DNA of 64,000 bases from CAVOOW01 sp963697675 (lineage in GTDB: Bacteria; Actinomycetota; Actinomycetes; JACCUZ01), in NCBI GenBank assembly GCA_963697675.1, contig CAVOOW010000006.1, positions 806,001-870,000 on the forward strand, read 5' to 3'. The notes beneath the pieces were generated by a model. It worked only from the letters and a program-made list of their open reading frames with translations. It searched no databases and had not been told where the DNA came from. The translations under genes were made by a program, and so were the position numbers. This document shows, one piece after another, positions 47,263-56,792 of this stretch. Numbering within the stretch: position 1 is the stretch's first letter; every line of letters begins with the position of its first letter.

Positions 47263-47895
47263 TCAGGCGGAGCGGCGCTCGGGCAGGACGGTTGCGGCAG
47301 CCGCCGCGGTCGCCGGCTGGTTGACGTCGATGACGTCGTCGTCGCGGTCCTTCTTCGGGTCGAGCAGCGCGGACTCGGGCAGCTCGGCCCACCCCGTCGC
47401 CGGCTCCTTCGCCGCCACTGCGGCTGGCTCCGCCACGGTGGACGGCTCCGCCACGGCAGCTGACTCGGCCACTGCCGGCTCCTTCGCCGGCGCGACGACG
47501 GGCAGGTCGCCCAGCACGATCTGGCGCAGCTCGGTGAGCAGGATCTCGGTGGTCGCGGTGTCGGGGCGCAGGTCCAGCGCGATCGATCCCACTCCCGCGA
47601 GCGCCGGCAGAGCAGACGCCGCCGCGGCCGTCTCGGCAACCTCAGGCGGTGCCAGCGCGGCCTGCACCAGCGGCAGCTCGAGATCCCAGCGAGCGGCGTC
47701 TGCACGACGTGCCGCCACGGTGGCCGCGGCTGCCGCCTCCCAGGCCGAGTCCAGCTCGGCGCGCATCGAGCGGACGGTGGCGCGCAGGGCCACGACCTCC
47801 GCCTGCAGGGCAGCCGTGCGTGCCGCTCGGTCGCTGCGGCGAAGTCGAAGGAGCAGCCGGCGCCAAGCCGGGGTCTTGCGGTGCCGTCCAGACAT
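47263..47895 (-). CDS. Hypothetical protein with N-terminal coiled coil
   Basis: This 210-residue protein is basic at the N-terminus (SGRHRKTPAWRRLLLRLRRS), then has a coiled coil (about residues 25-70, AALQAEVVALRATVRSMRAE), and ends in an Ala/Pro/Glu-rich low-complexity tail with repeated AVAEPSTVAEPAAVA units. No family recognised. ATG at 47895 was chosen; earlier in-frame starts exist at 47970. The ribosome site is weak. Composition fits a structural or partner-binding protein, but that is speculation. Confidence 0.55.
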   Translation of the reverse strand: MSGRHRKTPAWRRLLLRLRRSDRAARTAALQAEVVALRATVRSMRAELDSAWEAAAAATVAARRADAARWDLELPLVQAALAPPEVAETAAAASALPALAGVGSIALDLRPDTATTEILLTELRQIVLGDLPVVAPAKEPAVAESAAVAEPSTVAEPAAVAAKEPATGWAELPESALLDPKKDRDDDVIDVNQPATAAAAATVLPERRSA

Positions 47896-47993
47896 GGCGC
47901 GGACGCTACGCCGAACGGGTGTACGAGCGTGGGAGGCGCGCCCACGTGTCACTCGTGTCACGCTAGTCACATGAGCACCGACCGGGAGACGTC

Positions 47994-48596
47994 ATGAGCC
48001 TCGACCTGCTGGACTGGCGCCGCCGCGTGCACGCGCTCTATGCCGAGGTACGCGCGAGCGCCGACCCCGCCGTCGGGCACGAGTCCTGGCGACTCGGGCG
48101 CGACGAGCTGCTGGCCACCCATCCCCAGTCGCCCATCCTGCGCGACCAGCGGGCGCGCTTCACCGGCGTCCCCGTCGCCCCCTACGACCCGGCGCTGCGC
48201 TTCGAGGCAGTCGTCGAACCGGCCGAGCCGCACCGGTTCGAGGTGCCGACGGCGACCGACGGAGTCGTCCCGTTCGACCGCATCGGGACGGTCCGCCTCG
48301 AGGGGCTGGGCAGCCTCGACGTCTGGTGGCTCGGCTCCTACGGCGGCGGCGTCTTCCTGCCGGTCAAGGACGCGCTGGCCGGCCAGGAGACCTACGGCGG
48401 CGGACGCTATCTCCTCGACACGGTCAAGGGTGCTGACCTCGGCGGAGACGCCCGCGAAGGCGTACTCATCGTTGATCTCAACTTCGCCTACAACCCGTCG
48501 TGCGCCTACGACCCGGCCTGGGTCTGCCCGCTCGCGCCGCTCGGCAACACCCTCGCCGTGCCGACCCGCGCGGGCGAGCTCTACGCCGGCGTTTGA
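47994..48596 (+). CDS. DUF1684 domain protein
   Basis: A 200-residue protein with the DUF1684 signature elements: FLPVKDALAGQETYGGGRYL, LIVDLNFAYNPSCAYDP, and CPLAPLGNTLAVPTRAGE near the C-terminus. No reaction is established for the family to my knowledge. ATG at 47994. Soluble, no signal peptide. Divergent from the coiled-coil gene and convergent with the IclR gene. Confidence 0.82.
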   Translation: MSLDLLDWRRRVHALYAEVRASADPAVGHESWRLGRDELLATHPQSPILRDQRARFTGVPVAPYDPALRFEAVVEPAEPHRFEVPTATDGVVPFDRIGTVRLEGLGSLDVWWLGSYGGGVFLPVKDALAGQETYGGGRYLLDTVKGADLGGDAREGVLIVDLNFAYNPSCAYDPAWVCPLAPLGNTLAVPTRAGELYAGV

Positions 48597-48682
48597 GTCG
48601 CTTGTCGGCGAATTCCCGAGATTGGATAGGTCCCGGCGCCACCGGAAGGGTGTGATCCGCATCCAATCATCGGCAAACCGTC

Positions 48683-49442
48683 CTAGCCGGGCGACCCTCC
48701 GAGCCTGCGGCTCAGCGCCCGCCGCGCGCGCTCGACCGCCGTCGTCAGGGCGTCACGGCGGTCCGCGAGCTGGTCGCTCGGCAGCGACACACCGATCGCA
48801 GCGAGCGGTCGCCCGGCCCGGTCGCGCGCGGCCACGGCCAGCGAGGCGATGCCCGCGGAGACGTGACCGTCCTCGACGCTGATCCCTGCCGTGCGCTCAG
48901 CCGAGACCAGCGCCCGCAGCTAGGCCACCGACCGCGGACCTTCCTCGGTCCGTGACGCGAGTGCCGCCGAGTCGGGGTAGATGGCCCGGAACTCCACCTC
49001 CGGCAGCTGCCGCGAGCAGCGCGCGTCCCGACGCGGTCAGGTGGGCCGGCAGCCGCACGCCGACCTCGGTGACGAGCGCCACGGGCCGCGGCGGCTGCTC
49101 CTTGAGCAGGTAGAGCACCTCGCGCCCGAGCAGGATGCCGAGGTGCGCGGTGGAACGGGTGGACGCCGCCAGCCGTGCGAGCACCGGCCGCCCCAGCCGC
49201 TCCAGCCGGTCCTGTCGCAGGAATGCGGTGCCCACCTCGAAGGTCGCCACCCCCAACCCGTAGGCGCGGTCCTCGGGGAAGTGGGTGACGAAGCCGCCGT
49301 CGGCGAGAACACCGAGCAGGCGGTACGTGGTCGAGCGCGGCAGGTCGAGGTCGCGGGCGATGACACCGGCCGACAGCGGAGCGGTCGCCCCGGCCAGCAG
49401 CTTGAGCACGGCCAGGCCGGAGGTCAGGGCCGGTGCTGCCAT
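48683..49442 (-). pseudogene. IclR family regulator, disrupted (frameshift plus amber codon)
   Basis: ATG at 49442. The N-terminal winged helix is clear (SAGVIARDLDLPRSTTYRLL, VLADGGFVTHF), followed by the ligand domain (STAHLGILLGREVLYLLKEQ). Near ALLA an extra base shifts the frame (the rest reads QLPEVEFRAIYPDSAALASR in the next frame), and a TAG at about 48923 interrupts VA*LRALVSAERTAG. Beyond it the frame is open to 48683 (RARRALSRRLGGSPG). Corrected length is 252 residues, normal for IclR. It faces hutU across an operator-like palindrome, so it is the likely hut regulator. Confidence 0.8.
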
Positions 49443-49450
49443 GGTGCGCA

Positions 49451-49470
49451 GTGTCTCAGATATGGGACAC
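49451..49470. promoter_or_regulatory. Operator-like palindrome between iclR and hutU
   Basis: GTGTCTCAGATATGGGACAC reads TGTCnCAnATnTGnGACA on both strands (14 of 18 core positions symmetric). It begins 9 bases upstream of the iclR start and lies about 75 bases before hutU, where an autoregulating IclR-family repressor would bind. No second copy was found in the window. Confidence 0.55.
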
Positions 49471-49544
49471 GTTGTGCCCGCTGAGGCTGGCGGCAGGCCG
49501 CCGCTGGCGACACAGTGGCGGGAGACAGCGAACGAGGAGATGCG

Positions 49545-51200
49545 ATGAGCGACGTACGTACGATCCGGGCAGCGCGGGGCACGACCCTGACCGCCCGTGG
49601 CTGGCAGACCGAAGCACCGCTGCGGATGCTGATGAACAACCTCGACCCCGAGGTGGCGGAGCACCCCGAGGAGCTCGTCGTCTACGGCGGCACCGGCAAG
49701 GCCGCCCGCGACTGGCCGTCGTACGACGCCATCACCCGCACGCTCACCGACCTCAAGCTGGACGAGACGCTGCTCGTGCAGAGCGGGCGACCGGTCGGCG
49801 TGATGCGCACGCACGAGTGGGCACCGCGCGTGCTGATCGCCAACTCCAACCTGGTCGGCGACTGGGCCAACTGGGAGGAGTTCCGCCGCCTCGAGCAGCT
49901 CGGGCTGACGATGTACGGGCAGATGACGGCCGGCTCGTGGATCTACATCGGCACCCAGGGCATCCTGCAGGGCACCTACGAGACGTTCGCCGCCGTCGCG
50001 GCCAAGCGCTTCAACGGCACGCTCGCCGGCACGATCACGCTGACCGCCGGGCTCGGCGGCATGGGTGGCGCCCAGCCGCTGGCCGTCACGATGAACGACG
50101 GCGTGGCGATCTGCATCGACTGCGACCCGTCCCGGATCGCCCGGCGCATCGAGCACCGCTATCTCGACGTCGAGGCCACCTCGTTGCAGGACGCGCTCGA
50201 GCAGGCCGTTGCGGCTCGCGACAAGCGTCAGCCGCTCTCGATCGGCCTGCTCGGCAACGCCGCCGAACTCGTGCCGGCTCTGCTCGCGATGGACGCGCCG
50301 ATCGACATCGTCACCGACCAGACGAGCGCGCACGACCCGCTGGCCTACCTGCCGACCGGTGTCGAGTTCGACGACATGAAGGACTACGCGGCGCTGAAGC
50401 CCGCCGAGTTCACCGACCGGGCGCGGGCCTCGATGGCGCGCCACGTCGCAGCCATGGTCGGCTTCATGGACAAGGGTGCCGAGGTCTTCGACTACGGCAA
50501 CTCGATCCGCGGCGAGGCACAGACGGCCGGCTACACGCGGGCCTTCGACTTCCCCGGCTTCGTGCCCGCCTACATCCGGCCGCTGTTCTGCGAGGGAAAG
50601 GGCCCGTTCCGCTGGGCGGCACTGTCCGGTGACCCGAAGGACATCGCCCGCACCGATGCTGCGGTGCTCGACCTGTTCCCCGAGAACGAGTCCTTGCAAC
50701 GTTGGATGAAGCTGGCGCAGGAGCGGGTCCACTTCCAGGGCCTGCCGGCCCGCATCTGCTGGCTGGGCTACGGCGAGCGCGACAAGGCCGGGCTCGCCTT
50801 CAACGACCTGGTCGCCTCCGGCGAGGTCTCCGCGCCGCTGGCCATCGGCCGCGACCACCTCGACTGCGGCTCGGTCGCCTCGCCCTACCGCGAGACCGAG
50901 TCGATGCTCGACGGCTCCGACGCCATCGCTGACTGGCCGCTGCTCAACGCGATGGTCAACGTCGCGAGCGGCGCCACCTGGGTGTCGATCCACCACGGCG
51001 GCGGCGTCGGCATGGGCCGGTCCCAGCACGCCGGCCAGGTGACCGTCGCCGACGGCACGCCGCTGGCCGCGGAGAAGATCGAGCGCGTGCTGACCAACGA
51101 CCCCGGCATGGGCGTCATCCGTCATGTCGACGCGGGCTACGACCGCGCTGTCGAGGTCGCCGGGGAACGCGACGTCCGCATCCCGATGCGCGAGCAGTGA
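49545..51200 (+). CDS. hutU: Urocanate hydratase
   Basis: Second step of histidine breakdown, NAD+-dependent hydration of urocanate to imidazolonepropionate. The 551 residues match the family. Seen: MLMNNLDPEVAEHPEELVVY, TAGSWIYIGTQGILQGTYET, GLGGMGGAQPLA (NAD loop), CIDCDPSRIARRI, FCEGKGPFRWAALSGD and the C-terminal SIHHGGGVGMGRSQHAG. ATG at 49545 with GAGGAG upstream. Its stop overlaps hutI's GTG start (GTGA). Confidence 0.96.
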   Translation: MSDVRTIRAARGTTLTARGWQTEAPLRMLMNNLDPEVAEHPEELVVYGGTGKAARDWPSYDAITRTLTDLKLDETLLVQSGRPVGVMRTHEWAPRVLIANSNLVGDWANWEEFRRLEQLGLTMYGQMTAGSWIYIGTQGILQGTYETFAAVAAKRFNGTLAGTITLTAGLGGMGGAQPLAVTMNDGVAICIDCDPSRIARRIEHRYLDVEATSLQDALEQAVAARDKRQPLSIGLLGNAAELVPALLAMDAPIDIVTDQTSAHDPLAYLPTGVEFDDMKDYAALKPAEFTDRARASMARHVAAMVGFMDKGAEVFDYGNSIRGEAQTAGYTRAFDFPGFVPAYIRPLFCEGKGPFRWAALSGDPKDIARTDAAVLDLFPENESLQRWMKLAQERVHFQGLPARICWLGYGERDKAGLAFNDLVASGEVSAPLAIGRDHLDCGSVASPYRETESMLDGSDAIADWPLLNAMVNVASGATWVSIHHGGGVGMGRSQHAGQVTVADGTPLAAEKIERVLTNDPGMGVIRHVDAGYDRAVEVAGERDVRIPMREQ

Positions 51201-52344
51201 CAACAACCCTGGTCACGGGCATCGGACTGCTCGCCACGCAGACCGACGAGCACGGCGAGGTGCGCGACGCGGCGCTCGTGGTCGACGGGGAATTCGTGAC
51301 GTACGTGGGTCCGGCCAGCGGTGCCCCGGATGCCGACGAGCGAGTCGACCTCGGCGGAGGCACCGTGCTGCCCGGCTTCGTCGACTCGCACGCACACCTC
51401 GTCTTCGCCGGAGACCGGGCCGAGGAGTTCGCCGCCCGGATGTCCGGTCAGGCCTACGCGGCCGGTGGCATCCGTACGACCGTTGCCGCCACGCGCGCCG
51501 CCTCCGACGGCGAGCTGCGCGCCAACCTGGCGCGGCTGGCTGACGAGCTGTTGCACGCCGGCGTCACGACGTTCGAGACCAAGTCGGGCTACGGCCTCGA
51601 CGTCGCGACCGAGCAGCGGTCACTGCGCATCGCCCGCGAGGTCACGCCCGAGACGACCTACCTCGGCGCGCACGTCGTGCCTGCGGGTGCCGACCGCGCG
51701 GCCTACGTGGACCTGGTCTGCGGCGAGATGCTCGAGGCCTGCGCGCCCTCGGCCCGCTGGGTGGACGTCTTCTGCGAGGTCGGTGCGTTCGATGCCGACG
51801 AGACACGGCACATCTTGAAGGCGGGCACCGACGCGGGGCTGGAGGCACGGCTGCACGCCAACCAGCTGACCGAGAGCGAGGGCGTGCAGATCGCTGTCGA
51901 GCTGGGCGCCGCGAGCGCCGACCACTGCACCCACCTGACGTCTGCCGACATCGACGCGCTGGCCGCGTCGGACACTGTCGCGACGCTGCTGCCGCTCGTG
52001 GAGTTCTCGACCCGCTCCCCCTACCCGCCGGCGCGTGCCCTGCTCGACGCGGGCGCGACTGTCGCCATCGCCACGGACTGCAACCCGGGATCTGGGTTCT
52101 CCACCGCCATGCCGCTGGCGATCGCGCTCGCGGTGCGGGAGATGCGCATGACACCGGCCGAGGCAGTCCGGGCCGCCACCGTCGGCGGGGCAAAAGCGTT
52201 GCGGCGCAACGACATCGGCTGGCTCGGTGTCGGCGCGCGTGCCGACCTCGTCGTGCTGGACGCGCCCAGCTATATCCATCTCGCCTACCGGCCGGCGTGC
52301 CGCTCATCGGCCAGGTCTGGCGCAACGGCCTGCGCGTCGCCTGA
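51197..52344 (+). CDS. hutI: Imidazolonepropionase (one-base deletion near the 3' end as read)
   Basis: Third step of histidine breakdown, a metal-dependent amidohydrolase. Metal ligands are in DSHAHLVFAGDR, GAHVVPAG, DHCTHLTSADI and ATDCNPGSGF; substrate contacts are in ETKSGYGLD and HANQLTESEGVQ. Near 52297 one G is missing (CCGGCG where CCGGGCG is expected). Corrected, the protein ends RPGVPLIGQVWRNGLRVA with TGA at 52342-52344 and 382 residues. As read, the frame wrongly runs on for about 450 bases through a palindrome and into the next gene. Confidence 0.92.
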
Positions 52345-52359
52345 CCGCGCAGCAGCCCC

Positions 52360-52454
52360 GGAATCGACCACGTTCAGCAGGTCTGCAGACGGTTCGCAAG
52401 GTGTGCAGGCATTGCGAACCGTCCGCCAGCATGCTGAACGTGGTCGATTCGCCA
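52360..52454. repeat. Long palindrome, family D copy 2
   Basis: Outer arms GAATCGACCACGTTCAGCA and inner arms ACGGTTCGCAA pair over about 95 bases with small bulges. It lies 16 bases after the corrected hutI stop and 5 bases from the convergent binding-protein stop, so it could terminate both. Confidence 0.88.
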
Positions 52455-52458
52455 GCGG

Positions 52459-53391
52459 TCAGATCAGGCCTTTGGACGTCAGCCATTCCTTGGCGGCGGC
52501 GTTCGGGTCCTGCTTCTCCTGCACGACCTTGGTGAGCAGGTCGATCAGGTCCTGCGTCGTGATCTGCGCCGAGACGGCGTTCAATGCCGTCTTCACCGTG
52601 TCGGTCGCCTTCGCCGTGTTGATGAGCGGCACGACGTTCTGCGCGATGAAGTTGTTCTTCGGGTCCTCCAGCGCGATCCACTCGTTCTTCTTGATCAGCG
52701 GGTCGGTCGTGAAGATGTCCGCTGCGTCGACCTGGCCGTTCTTCAACGCGTTCTCGGACAGCGGCCCACCGGCGTCGAGGGTCTTGTAGGTCCCGAACAC
52801 GACGCCGTAGTTCTTCTTGAAGCCTGGCACGCCATAGGAGCGGGTCTTCATCTCCGGCGGCCCGCCGAACGTGAGCTTGCCGGCGACGGGTGCCAGGTCG
52901 GCGATCGAGGTGAGCTTGTACTTCGCGGCGGTCTCCTTGCTGACCACGATGGCGTCCTTGTCCTCGGCCGGGGACTTGTCCAGCACGGAGAGCCCGGTCG
53001 GCAGCGCCGCCGGCAGCGCCGCGTAGATGTCGTCCGAGCTGACCGCGGTCGCGGTCTTGTCGAGGAACAGCAACAGGTTGCCGGTGTAGTCCGGGATCAG
53101 GTCGATCGACCCGTCCTGCAGACCCGGAAGGTAGGCCTCGCGGCTGCCGATGTTCAGCTTCGTCGTCACCTTGACGCCCTTGGCCTTCAGCGCCTCGGCG
53201 TAGATGTTGGCCAGGATCACGTTCTCCTGGAAGTTGGCCGAGCCGACGACGATCGTGTCGGCCGCGGCGGTCGTCTTGCTACCGCCGCTCGGGGTTGACG
53301 CCGTCGTCGGGTCGCCGCTCCCACCGCAGGCAGTGACGGCCAGCGCCAGTGCGGCGACGACCACGCCTAGAGTCATCTTCGTACGTAACAT
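52459..53391 (-). CDS. Glycine-betaine/OsmF-type ABC substrate-binding lipoprotein
   Basis: This 310-residue protein has a lipoprotein signal (MTLGVVVAALALAVTAC), a Ser/Thr-rich linker, then a QAT-type binding fold: IVVGSANFQENVILANIYAE, LIPDYTGNLLLFL, VPGFKKNYGVVFGTYKTLDA, and a terminal KEWLTSKGLI. ATG at 53391 with GGAGAG. It is the last gene of an importer operon lying between hut genes. HutXWV-type importers of this superfamily carry histidine in some proteobacteria, so histidine or urocanate is the best guess; betaine or choline remain possible. Confidence 0.88.
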   Translation of the reverse strand: MLRTKMTLGVVVAALALAVTACGGSGDPTTASTPSGGSKTTAAADTIVVGSANFQENVILANIYAEALKAKGVKVTTKLNIGSREAYLPGLQDGSIDLIPDYTGNLLLFLDKTATAVSSDDIYAALPAALPTGLSVLDKSPAEDKDAIVVSKETAAKYKLTSIADLAPVAGKLTFGGPPEMKTRSYGVPGFKKNYGVVFGTYKTLDAGGPLSENALKNGQVDAADIFTTDPLIKKNEWIALEDPKNNFIAQNVVPLINTAKATDTVKTALNAVSAQITTQDLIDLLTKVVQEKQDPNAAAKEWLTSKGLI

Positions 53392-53489
53392 TCGCTCTCC
53401 TTGTGGTCTCTCTTGATCCGTCTTTCGCGAACCACGCTCGGTGCGTGGGCCAGTCTCGTCTTGCGGCCGCTCCGGCCGATCTCTCGCAC

Positions 53490-54254
53490 TCAGACCCGGG
53501 CGACCTCCGCGTTGATGAACTCGCCGGCCATGGCATCCGCCGGACCGGTCTCCGCGCCCCCCTTGGCATAGCGCCCGGATATGCCGCGCGACACGATCGC
53601 CCGTTGGACCAGCGCGAGGATGAGGTCGGCGGACATCGCGAGCAACGCGACCAGCACGGCGCCCGACGCCATCTGGGGATAGTCCTGCTGCGACTGCCCG
53701 TCGAAGACGTAACGACCCAGCCCGCCCAACGACACGTACGCCGCGATGGTCGTGGTGGCGATGACCTGCAGCGTCGCGCTGCGGATGCCGGACATGATCA
53801 GCGGCAACGCGCACGGCAGCTCGACCTTGAACAGCACCTGGCTGCCGGTCATGCCCATGCCCCGCGCCGCATCTCGCGCGGCGGGGTCGACGTTCTGCAC
53901 ACCCGCGAAGGTGTTGGACAGGATCGACGGGATCGCCAGCAGGGTCAGCACGATCTCGGTCGGGATGAGGTAGGCAGCGTCGCTCTTGCCGTGGATGTGT
54001 GGCGAGATCAGCACCACGAAGAAGATGAGCAGACCGATGGTGGGCAGGGCGCGCAGCGAGTTGGCGATCGCGGCAACAACCGCCGTGCCCTTGCCGGTGT
54101 GGCCGATCAGCAGCCCGATCGGCAGCCCGATGAGCACCGCGATGACGAGCGCGATCACGGAGTACTGCAGGTGCTCCAGGATGCGGGTCGGGATGCCTTC
54201 CGGGCCGCTCCAGTGCTCCGGTGCTGTCAGCCACTCGAGGATGTCGCCGATCAT
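53490..54254 (-). CDS. ABC importer permease (ProW/OpuCB-like)
   Basis: This 254-residue permease has about six helices: LQYSVIALVIAVLIGLPIGL, RALPTIGLLIFFVVLISPHI, and the EAA-like loop DAARGMGMTGSQVLFKVELP, followed by ALPLIMSGIRSATLQVIATT. ATG at 54254 overlaps the other permease's stop (ATGA). Two different permeases per operon is the OpuC/OsmF-like layout. It lies 98 bases upstream of the binding-protein gene. Confidence 0.88.
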   Translation of the reverse strand: MIGDILEWLTAPEHWSGPEGIPTRILEHLQYSVIALVIAVLIGLPIGLLIGHTGKGTAVVAAIANSLRALPTIGLLIFFVVLISPHIHGKSDAAYLIPTEIVLTLLAIPSILSNTFAGVQNVDPAARDAARGMGMTGSQVLFKVELPCALPLIMSGIRSATLQVIATTTIAAYVSLGGLGRYVFDGQSQQDYPQMASGAVLVALLAMSADLILALVQRAIVSRGISGRYAKGGAETGPADAMAGEFINAEVARV

Positions 54255-54898
54255 GACGGCTGCACCGCCCTGCGCCACGGGGTCAGCATGCGCGTGACCA
54301 GCACGATCACCGTGTCGAAGACCAGAGCGAGCGCGACGCACAGCACGATGCCGATGAGGATCGGCGGGAAGTAGGAGAGCTGGAAGCCGTTGGTGAACAG
54401 CTGTCCCAGCTCGGGCACGCCGATCGTCGCCGCGACCGCGACGAGGCTCACGTTCGACACGGCAGCCACCCGCAGGCCGGCTGCGATGACCGGCACCGCG
54501 ATCGGCAGCTCCACCGCGACGAGTCGCTGGAAGCGCCCGTAGCCCATCGCGGTGGCGGCCTGGGCGACGTCGTCTGGCACAGACGCGAGCCCGTCGGCGA
54601 CAACGCGGACGAGCAGCGCGACGGTGTAGATCGTGAGCGCGACCGCCACATTGATCGGGTCGAGGACCTTGGTGCCGAGCAGGCCGGGCAGCACGACGAA
54701 CAGCGCGATCGACGGGATCGTGTAGAGCAGTCCGGCGATGCTGACCAGCGGCGCGTAGAGCCACCGGTAGCGCTGCGCGAGCCAGCCGATCGGCAGCGCG
54801 ATGATCAGGCCCAGCACGACGGGAATGGCCGCGAGCCAGATGTGACTGACCAGCCAGCTGAGGATCTCAGCGTGGTGCTCCTTGAAATAAGTGATCAC
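54251..54898 (-). CDS. ABC importer permease (second ProW/OpuCD-like)
   Basis: This 215-residue permease has IALPIGWLAQRYRWLYAPLV, LLYTIPSIALFVVLPGLLG and the EAA loop DVAQAATAMGYGRFQRLVAV preceding ELPIAVPVIAAGLRVAAVSN. GTG at 54898 overlaps the ATPase stop (GTGA). Forms a heterodimeric channel with the downstream permease. Confidence 0.88.
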   Translation of the reverse strand: MITYFKEHHAEILSWLVSHIWLAAIPVVLGLIIALPIGWLAQRYRWLYAPLVSIAGLLYTIPSIALFVVLPGLLGTKVLDPINVAVALTIYTVALLVRVVADGLASVPDDVAQAATAMGYGRFQRLVAVELPIAVPVIAAGLRVAAVSNVSLVAVAATIGVPELGQLFTNGFQLSYFPPILIGIVLCVALALVFDTVIVLVTRMLTPWRRAVQPS

Positions 54899-56014
54899 GT
54901 GCCGGCCCCTGCCGGAGACTGCGAGGCCCGGCTCTTGGCCGCGTGGTCCTCGATCAGCTCGACGACCTCGGCCGTCGTCACCGAGCCGATCAGCCGACCT
55001 GCGTCGTCGACGACGACACCGCGGCCGGACGGCGAGGACAGCGCCGCGTCGAGGGCAGCGCGCAGCGAGCCGCTGTGGGTCGCGAGGGTTCCGCCTCGGT
55101 GCAGCTGTTCCTGACCGACCTTCCCGGCAGGCGTGTTCGCGGTGTCCAGCCAACCCTGTGGCTGGCGCTGATCGTCGACGACCAGGACCCAGCCGTCCGG
55201 TGCTGCCGAGACGTCGCTGCCCAGCACGACGGTGGGCTCGTCGTGGGTCGGCAACGCGCCGGCCGGCTCGAAGGCCAGCGCGCGATAGCCGCGGTCCCGG
55301 CCGACGAACCCCGCGACGAAGGCGTCGGCAGGGGCCGTGAGCAGCTCGGCCGGTGGTGCCAGCTGGGCGAGCTTGCCGCCCACGCGCATGACGGCGACCT
55401 GGTCGCCGAGCTTGACCGCCTCGTCGATGTCGTGGGTGACGAAGACGATGGTCTTGCCGAGCTCACCTTGCAGGCGGAGGAACTCCTCCTGCAGGTCATG
55501 TCGCACGACCGGGTCAACGGCGCTGAACGGTTCGTCCATCAACATCACCGGCGGGTCGGCGGCCAGCGCCCGGGCAACGCCCACCCGCTGCTGCTGTCCG
55601 CCGGAGAGCTGGGCGGGATAGCGCTTGGCGAACTTCGCGTCCAGGCCGACCCGCTCCAGCAGCTCCATCGCCCGCGCACGGGCCTCTCGCTTGCCCTGCC
55701 CGAGCAGCAGCGGAACCGTCGCGACGTTGTCCATGACGGTGCGGTGCGGGAACAGGCCGGCGTGCTGGATCACGTAGCCGATGCCGCGGCGCAGCTCTGC
55801 GGCCGAGAAGCCTGCGGTGTCCTTGTCATCGAGCCAGATGCTGCCCGGAGGTGGGCTCGATCATCCGGTTGATCATGCGAAGTGACGTCGTCTTGCCGCA
55901 GCCCGACGGCCCGACGAACACGGTGATCTGACCGGACGGTGCGATCACGGACAGCTCGTCCACGGCGACGGTGCCGTCGGGATACTTCTTGGAAACAGAC
56001 TCGAACCGGATCAT
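54895..56014 (-). pseudogene. ProV/OpuCA-like ABC importer ATPase with CBS domains, frameshifted as read
   Basis: ATG at 56014. First frame: FESVSKKYPDGTVAVDELSV, Walker A GPSGCGKTTSLRMI, up to IEPTSG. One extra G near 55848 (TCCGGGCAGC for TCCGGCAGC) changes frame, after which GYVIQHAGLFPHRTVMDNVA, LSGGQQQRVGVARAL, MLMDEPFSAVDP and FVTHDIDEAVKL follow. The C-terminal 110 residues form a CBS pair (GRGVVVDDAGRLIGSVTTAE) that in this family senses ionic strength or nucleotides. Corrected length 372. Heads the importer operon, 61 bases after the IclR gene. Confidence 0.88.
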
Positions 56015-56075
56015 CCGGTCGTCACCTCCACCTGGTTGTGACCGCAGGACTCGCGACTCCAGAACCGCGTCGTGG

Positions 56076-56763
56076 TCATGCGCCCACCGACTCGGAGCTG
56101 CTGAACTGAGCCGTGATGGCTGCGGCCTCTTGGCTCACGATGCGACCGAAGGAACTCACTTTGTCGTCGTTGATCCGGTAGGTCGGGCCGACCAGGCTCA
56201 CCGCTCCCGCGATGCCGCCGGGCCGCCAGATCGGGGCAGCGATCGCCGTCACGTCGGGCTCCACCGTCGAACGCTTCGCGACATATCCCGCTGCAGGAAC
56301 CCGGCCGCTCAGCGCGCTGCCGACGGCTGTCCCCTTCAGGGCGACGGTGCGGCCGACCCAGCCGGCGTGCCGGACCGAGTGGGTGCCCTCCACCATCGCG
56401 ACGTACAGCGCAGTGTCGCCGGGACCGTGCACGCTCACGTACGCCGACTCCCCCGTCTCCGCGACGATGCGCTGCAGGGACGGCTCCGCCATCGCCGACG
56501 AGGTTCTGCCGACCCATGGCGGCGGCCCCGAGCTGGGTCAGCCGCGCACCGGCCCGGAAGAAGCCGCGCTGGTCGCGAGCGACGAAGTCAGCGGTCTCCA
56601 GGGTGCGCAGCAGCCGGAGTGCGGTGCTCGTCGGAAGATCGACACGGCGCGCGCAGTCGGTCAGACTGATTGCCCCCTCGGCGCAGACCTGGGTGAGCAG
56701 GCCGAGCGCGCGTTCGACGGCGCGGGTCGACGAGGATGCCGGTGCTGCGGAGGAGGAAACCAC
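56076..56763 (-). pseudogene. IclR family regulator, frameshifted as read
   Basis: GTG at 56763. The first frame gives the winged helix (STRAVERALGLLTQVCAEGA, LTDCARRVDLPTSTALRLLR) to LGAAAMGRQ. One extra A near 56507 (CAGAACC for CAGACC) moves the ligand domain to the next frame: AMAEPSLQRIVAETGESAYV, DVTAIAAPIWRPGGIAGAVS, ending at 56076. Corrected length 228. It precedes the importer genes on the same strand and faces the ammonia-lyase-like gene across a palindrome, so it may control both. Confidence 0.82.
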
Positions 56764-56792
56764 GGTTGCGATGGCCTTCGGGTTAGATTAAG

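Noticed and set aside
45198..47945. A 915-codon minus-strand frame
   Set aside because: Only its last 161 codons (the small PH protein) have protein-like character. The rest is antisense to nuoD2 and the coiled-coil gene.
48897..51206. A 769-codon minus-strand frame
   Set aside because: Mostly antisense to hutU; only the IclR N-terminal part is real.
51197..52789. hutI as a 530-residue protein
   Set aside because: The C-terminal 160 residues run through a palindrome and antisense of the binding-protein gene. A one-base correction near 52297 gives the normal 382-residue enzyme.
53490..54764. A 424-codon permease frame
   Set aside because: The first 170 codons are out-of-phase translation of the upstream permease; the permease proper starts at 54254.
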